Positions 6,014-7,989 of a stretch of DNA of 7,989 nucleotides are shown one piece after another (the stretch's first letter is position 1; every line of letters starts with the position of its first letter). Origin of the DNA: Anaerolineae bacterium (GTDB lineage: Bacteria; Chloroflexota; Anaerolineae; 4572-78; J111); NCBI GenBank assembly GCA_020433835.1, contig JAGRBY010000333.1, positions 1 through 7,989 on the forward strand. Direction: 5' to 3'. The position numbers were made by a program, and so were the translations under genes. The notes under the pieces are model-generated. The model worked only from the letters and a program-made list of their open reading frames with translations. It was not told the origin of the DNA and ran no database searches.

Positions 6014-6047
6014 CGGCAAGTATATCACACCTCGACTTGCCGCAAAA
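6014..6047 (-). promoter_or_regulatory. Candidate promoter and operator of the nadR-pnuC operon
   Basis: On the minus strand a -10-like TATACT lies at 6019-6024, about 84 bp before the nadR-like ATG. The -35 candidates are poor (TTTTGC at 6042-6047 with 17-bp spacing, or TTGCGG at 6040-6045 with 15-bp). A perfect inverted repeat CGGCAAG (6014-6020) / CTTGCCG (6036-6042) brackets this region and could be a repressor site. Suggestive only. Confidence 0.3.
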
Positions 6048-6060
6048 GGTTTGCAAGGTT

Positions 6061-6217
6061 TTTAGGCGCGTTTCAGTTATGAGGCACGCGTGAACCACTG
6101 AATTACTGAACCGCTTCTCATCAATCCACTGTCAAGAAAGCCCACGCGTTGCCGGGCAGAATTCAGTGACATCAGCATGGTCAGTGTTTCAGTGTTTCAA
6201 TGAGCGCCGGTTGCCCC
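6061..6217. other. Intergenic DNA with scattered TCAGTG words, no gene seen
   Basis: No ORF, RNA gene or terminator is recognised. An imperfect inverted repeat pairs cactgaattactga (6096-6109) with tcagtgtttcagtg (6181-6194) at 12 of 14 positions, and a further attcagtga occurs at 6161-6169. A short GCCC/GGGC hairpin lies near 6140-6156. The segment separates the nadR promoter from the 23-bp array. Confidence 0.4.
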
Positions 6218-6530
6218 TATAATGAAACCCCAAATTTCACCCTAATAAGGTTGATCGAGTCTCGGTAATCAAACTTTGGCGAGATTATAATAAGGTTGAC
6301 CATGACATTACCTATATGTTGATCACCACATAGTAATCAAACGCTCACTTTGACCCTAATAAGACTCACATTTTCACCATAATGAAACTCACACTTTGAC
6401 TATAGTCAGACTCACACTTTGACCATAATCAAACTCTCACTTTGACCATAGTCAGACTCACATTTTCATTACTATAAGATTCAAAGTTTCACCATAATGA
6501 AATTCAAAGTTTGATTGTAATGAAACTTGG
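6218..6530. repeat. Degenerate tandem array, about 13-14 units of 23 bp
   Basis: The right part is in perfect 23-bp register: units start at 6332, 6355, 6378, 6401, 6424, 6447, 6470, 6493 and 6516 (the last partial). A typical unit reads cataatgaaactcacac followed by tttgac. The left part (6218, 6241, 6264, 6286 and about 6309) keeps the period with 1-2 nt slips and more divergence, still showing taataaggttgac and taatcaaact words. There is no spacer between units. Across each junction a dyad TTTSACCATARTSARA recurs (6372, 6395, 6418, 6441, 6464, 6487, 6510), with C/G and G/C exchanged together at the fourth position in most copies. No continuous reading frame uses it: 23 is not a multiple of 3 and stops are frequent. 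Function unknown. Confidence 0.85.
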
Positions 6531-6536
6531 AAGATT

Positions 6537-6600
6537 GGCGATGAGGCGATGGGGAGATTGGCCTTAGAAAATCTCCTTATCACCCCATCGCCTCATCACC
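6537..6600. repeat. Long hairpin upstream of the membrane protein gene
   Basis: GATGAGGCGATGGGG (6540-6554) and CCCCATCGCCTCATC (6583-6597) form a perfect 15-bp stem, extended outward by two G-C pairs after a mismatch. An inner agatt/aatct stem is offset by an 8-nt bulge. No U tract follows on either strand, so it is a palindromic repeat rather than a clear intrinsic terminator. Confidence 0.7.
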
Positions 6601-6613
6601 CTTTACCCCCATC

Positions 6614-6654
6614 CGGCAGACTTGATACCGCAGCCTATTTGCAGTATCATCGCT
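6614..6654 (+). repeat. Dispersed 41-bp repeat, copy 1
   Basis: It starts with cggcagacttgata and ends with tttgcagtatcatcgct; 35 of 41 positions match copy 2 at 7361-7401, in the same orientation. Internal GATAC/GTATC (6624-6628 with 6644-6648) can pair. It lies 33 bp upstream of the membrane protein start. Confidence 0.7.
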
Positions 6655-6687
6655 ACCGGCCTTTAAACTTTTAGCCGATAGAGAGCG

Positions 6688-7332
6688 ATGAAAAGAGAAA
6701 GCAAAAGGAATTTAAAACTTCTGGAAGACGAAAAGAAAAGACGATCTATTGTGACGTTACTGGGCATTTGCTGCGGTATGCTCACCGGTCTTGCCCTGCG
6801 CATTGTAACTACGCCCACAACGGCCTGGTTCTACACCCTTATCGCCGGATTGGTTCTCGGCGCGATAACGGTGAGCTGGCTAATGCTGATGTTCGGCCTG
6901 TGCAGCGACCTTTGGACAACGCGCTTTGGTGTTGCGCGTCCGCTTAGAGATTGGGCGCTGTGCGTGGCGGTATTTATCATCATGGCTGTCGATTACATCA
7001 TCCTCATTGCGGCCTTAGCCCAGCAACGCTACATGCAAGCCACGATAGCGGCTGTAGTTGTCTTGAGCCTGGTGACCATCATAGGCTGGCGATCCTATTC
7101 GAACGCTTCCGGCTCGAACCGTTTAAGAGACTATATGCTCCATATATGCACCATCTTCATTATCTCCATTTGGGCAGGGATGGTACCGGCCCTGGGTGCT
7201 CTCTTGGGGCTGGCGATAGCGCTGGTGACAACCCTCTTCGACTCGCTGCTGGAGGTATCAATAGCCTACAGATTACTGAGCGGCAGTCTCTACGGGGCCA
7301 TCTTGGGACTGCTCTTCGCCCGCCGGCTGTAA
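6688..7332 (+). CDS. Multi-pass membrane protein of unknown function
   Basis: The product is 214 aa. The N-terminus (1-19) is strongly charged (MKRESKRNLKLLEDEKKRR) and probably cytoplasmic. It is followed by six to seven hydrophobic segments at about 21-40, 47-70, 90-111, 116-134, 150-167, 168-185 and 196-211. The short loops include WTTRFGVARPLRDW (76-89) and WRSYSNASGSNRLRDY (134-149), which share an RLRDY/PLRDW-like motif before the next membrane segment and hint at an internal repeat. I do not recognise a family; no transporter, enzyme or secretion motif is visible. The ATG at 6688 is preceded by a modest GAGAG (6680-6684) only 3 nt away. GC content resembles the flanking core genes rather than the restriction cassette. 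It stands alone between two copies of the 41-bp repeat, with no same-strand neighbour close enough for an obvious operon. Confidence 0.75.
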   Translation: MKRESKRNLKLLEDEKKRRSIVTLLGICCGMLTGLALRIVTTPTTAWFYTLIAGLVLGAITVSWLMLMFGLCSDLWTTRFGVARPLRDWALCVAVFIIMAVDYIILIAALAQQRYMQATIAAVVVLSLVTIIGWRSYSNASGSNRLRDYMLHICTIFIISIWAGMVPALGALLGLAIALVTTLFDSLLEVSIAYRLLSGSLYGAILGLLFARRL

Positions 7333-7360
7333 ATCGCTGGCAAGGTCGCGACACCCCACC

Positions 7361-7401
7361 CGGCAGACTTGATAACGGCGGCGATTTGCAGTATTATCGC
7401 T
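7361..7401 (+). repeat. Dispersed 41-bp repeat, copy 2
   Basis: Direct-orientation partner of 6614-6654, starting 29 bp after the membrane protein stop. Here gcggcgat (7378-7385) and atcgctgc (7396-7403) form a 7-of-8 hairpin. It has no U tract, so it is not a convincing terminator. Confidence 0.7.
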
Positions 7402-7409
7402 GCTAGTCA

Positions 7410-7517
7410 GAAGGCTAAGGAATAGGGTAATTGGTAACTGGTAACTGGTAATTAGAGACTAAGTCTCCAGTCTCCAATCTCCAATTACTATTTACCAATT
7501 ACTTCTCCTTAGCCTTC
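7410..7517. repeat. Large hairpin built from heptamer repeats
   Basis: GAAGGCTAAGGA (7410-7421) pairs perfectly with TCCTTAGCCTTC (7506-7517), and TAATTGGTAA (7428-7437) with TTACCAATTA (7492-7501), across a small internal loop. The interior is a run of 7-nt units: ggtaact-type units on the left (7432-7452), agagact, then agtctcc, agtctcc, aatctcc on the right, with an AGACT/AGTCT pair near the centre. It ends 32 bp upstream of the dehydrogenase ATG, so it is in the promoter or leader region of that gene. It may be a dispersed repeat rather than a regulator. Confidence 0.65.
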
Positions 7518-7549
7518 GCCTCAGCCTCAGCCTTTACACGGAGCAACCT

Positions 7550-7989
7550 ATGCGAGCAGCAATCTACCAAGACTTTTCCCAACCCTTAACCATTCAACAC
7601 TTGCCCGATCCAACCCCCACCGAGCGGGGTGTGGTTATTCGGGTGGAGGCAACCGGCCTGTGCCGCAGCGATTGGCACGGCTGGCTGGGTCACGATCCCG
7701 ATATTACGCCGCCCCACGTGCCGGGCCACGAGTTGGCCGGGGTGGTCGAAGCCGTAGGGCGCGAGGTGCGGCGCTGGCAGCCGGGTGATCGGGTGACGCT
7801 GCCCTTTGTTTGCGGCTGCGGCATCTGCCCCCAATGTGTGTCGGGTAACCAGCAGGTGTGCGATGCCCAGTTCCAGCCCGGCTTTACCCATTGGGGTTCC
7901 TTTGCCGAATACGTGGCCGTCGATTATGCCGATGTTAACCTGGTTCGTCTGCCGGAGGAGATGGCTTTCGAGACAGCAGCCAGCCTCGG
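7550..7989 (+). CDS. Zinc-dependent alcohol dehydrogenase (MDR family), N-terminal part
   Basis: The frame is open to the right edge (146 complete codons of a family usually near 340 aa), so only the catalytic GroES-like domain is present. It starts at ATG 7550-7552 with GGAG (7540-7543) 6 nt upstream. Residues typical of the medium-chain dehydrogenase family are visible: catalytic zinc ligands Cys38 ([10 protein letters not shown]), His60 and Glu61 ([14 protein letters not shown]), and structural-zinc cysteines 90, 93, 96 and 104 (CGCGICPQC...QQVC). Asp80 lies in PGDRVT, and GSFAEYVAV follows. The enzyme is expected to oxidise an alcohol or reduce an aldehyde with NAD(P); the Rossmann domain that sets cofactor choice lies outside the window and the substrate cannot be predicted. 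GC-rich codon use matches glmS. The leader contains the heptamer hairpin. Confidence 0.93.
   Translation, partial: MRAAIYQDFSQPLTIQHLPDPTPTERGVVIRVEATGLCRSDWHGWLGHDPDITPPHVPGHELAGVVEAVGREVRRWQPGDRVTLPFVCGCGICPQCVSGNQQVCDAQFQPGFTHWGSFAEYVAVDYADVNLVRLPEEMAFETAASL

Noticed and set aside
6424..6446. Serial sigma70 promoters within the array (TTTGAC and CATAAT words)
   Set aside because: TTGAC of one unit lies either directly next to the CATAAT or about 22 bp before the next one, neither being the 16-18 bp spacing needed.
6218..6530. CRISPR array
   Set aside because: Units of 23 bp follow one another directly with no unique spacers, units are degenerate, and there are no cas genes in the window.
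6951..7406. 151-aa plus-strand ORF overlapping the membrane protein
   Set aside because: It is the alternate frame of a membrane-protein gene, rich in His and Gly and without fold-like character; it runs into the 41-bp repeat.
7586..7891. 101-aa minus-strand ORF
   Set aside because: It is antisense to the zinc-dependent dehydrogenase, whose metal ligands are clear in the plus frame.

Overview
The window (7,989 bp) looks like a bacterial chromosome of moderate GC with gene islands separated by long, repeat-rich intergenic DNA. The HU-like DNA-binding/Ig-like (DUF4469-type) protein, the helix-less NadR next to PnuC, AGGAG-type ribosome binding sites and abundant short palindromic repeats would fit a Chloroflexota (Anaerolineae-like) genome. 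No phylogenetic marker is complete here, so that assignment is a low-to-moderate confidence inference.

Layout. (1) 2-400 (+): C-terminal end of glmS, followed by a long inverted repeat and a strong bidirectional terminator (573-610) that it shares with a convergent minus-strand gene (653-1345) for an HU/IHF-like plus Ig-like protein. (2) 1346-2231: about 0.9 kb without a gene, holding short palindromes, a 24-bp direct repeat, two copies of a 97-bp terminal-inverted-repeat element, a small terminator-like hairpin and a sigma70-like promoter. (3) 2232-4087: an AT-rich convergent pair, a DNA cytosine-5 methyltransferase (+) and a small PD-(D/E)XK nuclease-like protein (-). They are separated by a 137-bp nested palindrome. 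A third 97-bp element sits just beyond the nuclease start, so the pair, a probable type II restriction-modification cassette, is bracketed by the same repeat family. (4) 4242-5935 (-): a tight nadR-like/pnuC operon for nicotinamide riboside uptake, phosphorylation and adenylylation to NAD. (5) 5936-6687: about 750 bp without a gene, dominated by a degenerate tandem array of about 13-14 units of 23 bp (6218-6530) and a long hairpin. (6) 6688-7332 (+): an unrecognised multi-pass membrane protein lying between two copies of a 41-bp dispersed repeat. (7) 7410-7517: a heptamer-built hairpin. (8) 7550-end (+): 5' part of a zinc-dependent alcohol dehydrogenase.

How the parts work together. NadR and PnuC form a self-contained NAD salvage route, with vectorial capture of imported nicotinamide riboside by its kinase domain. 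The methyltransferase would protect host DNA from the convergent nuclease. The most unusual non-coding content is the 23-bp array, whose unit junctions form a recurring dyad with compensating base changes, and the 97-bp elements, whose terminal stems carry one compensatory base-pair swap plus several G.U-compatible changes. Neither is explained by the genes.
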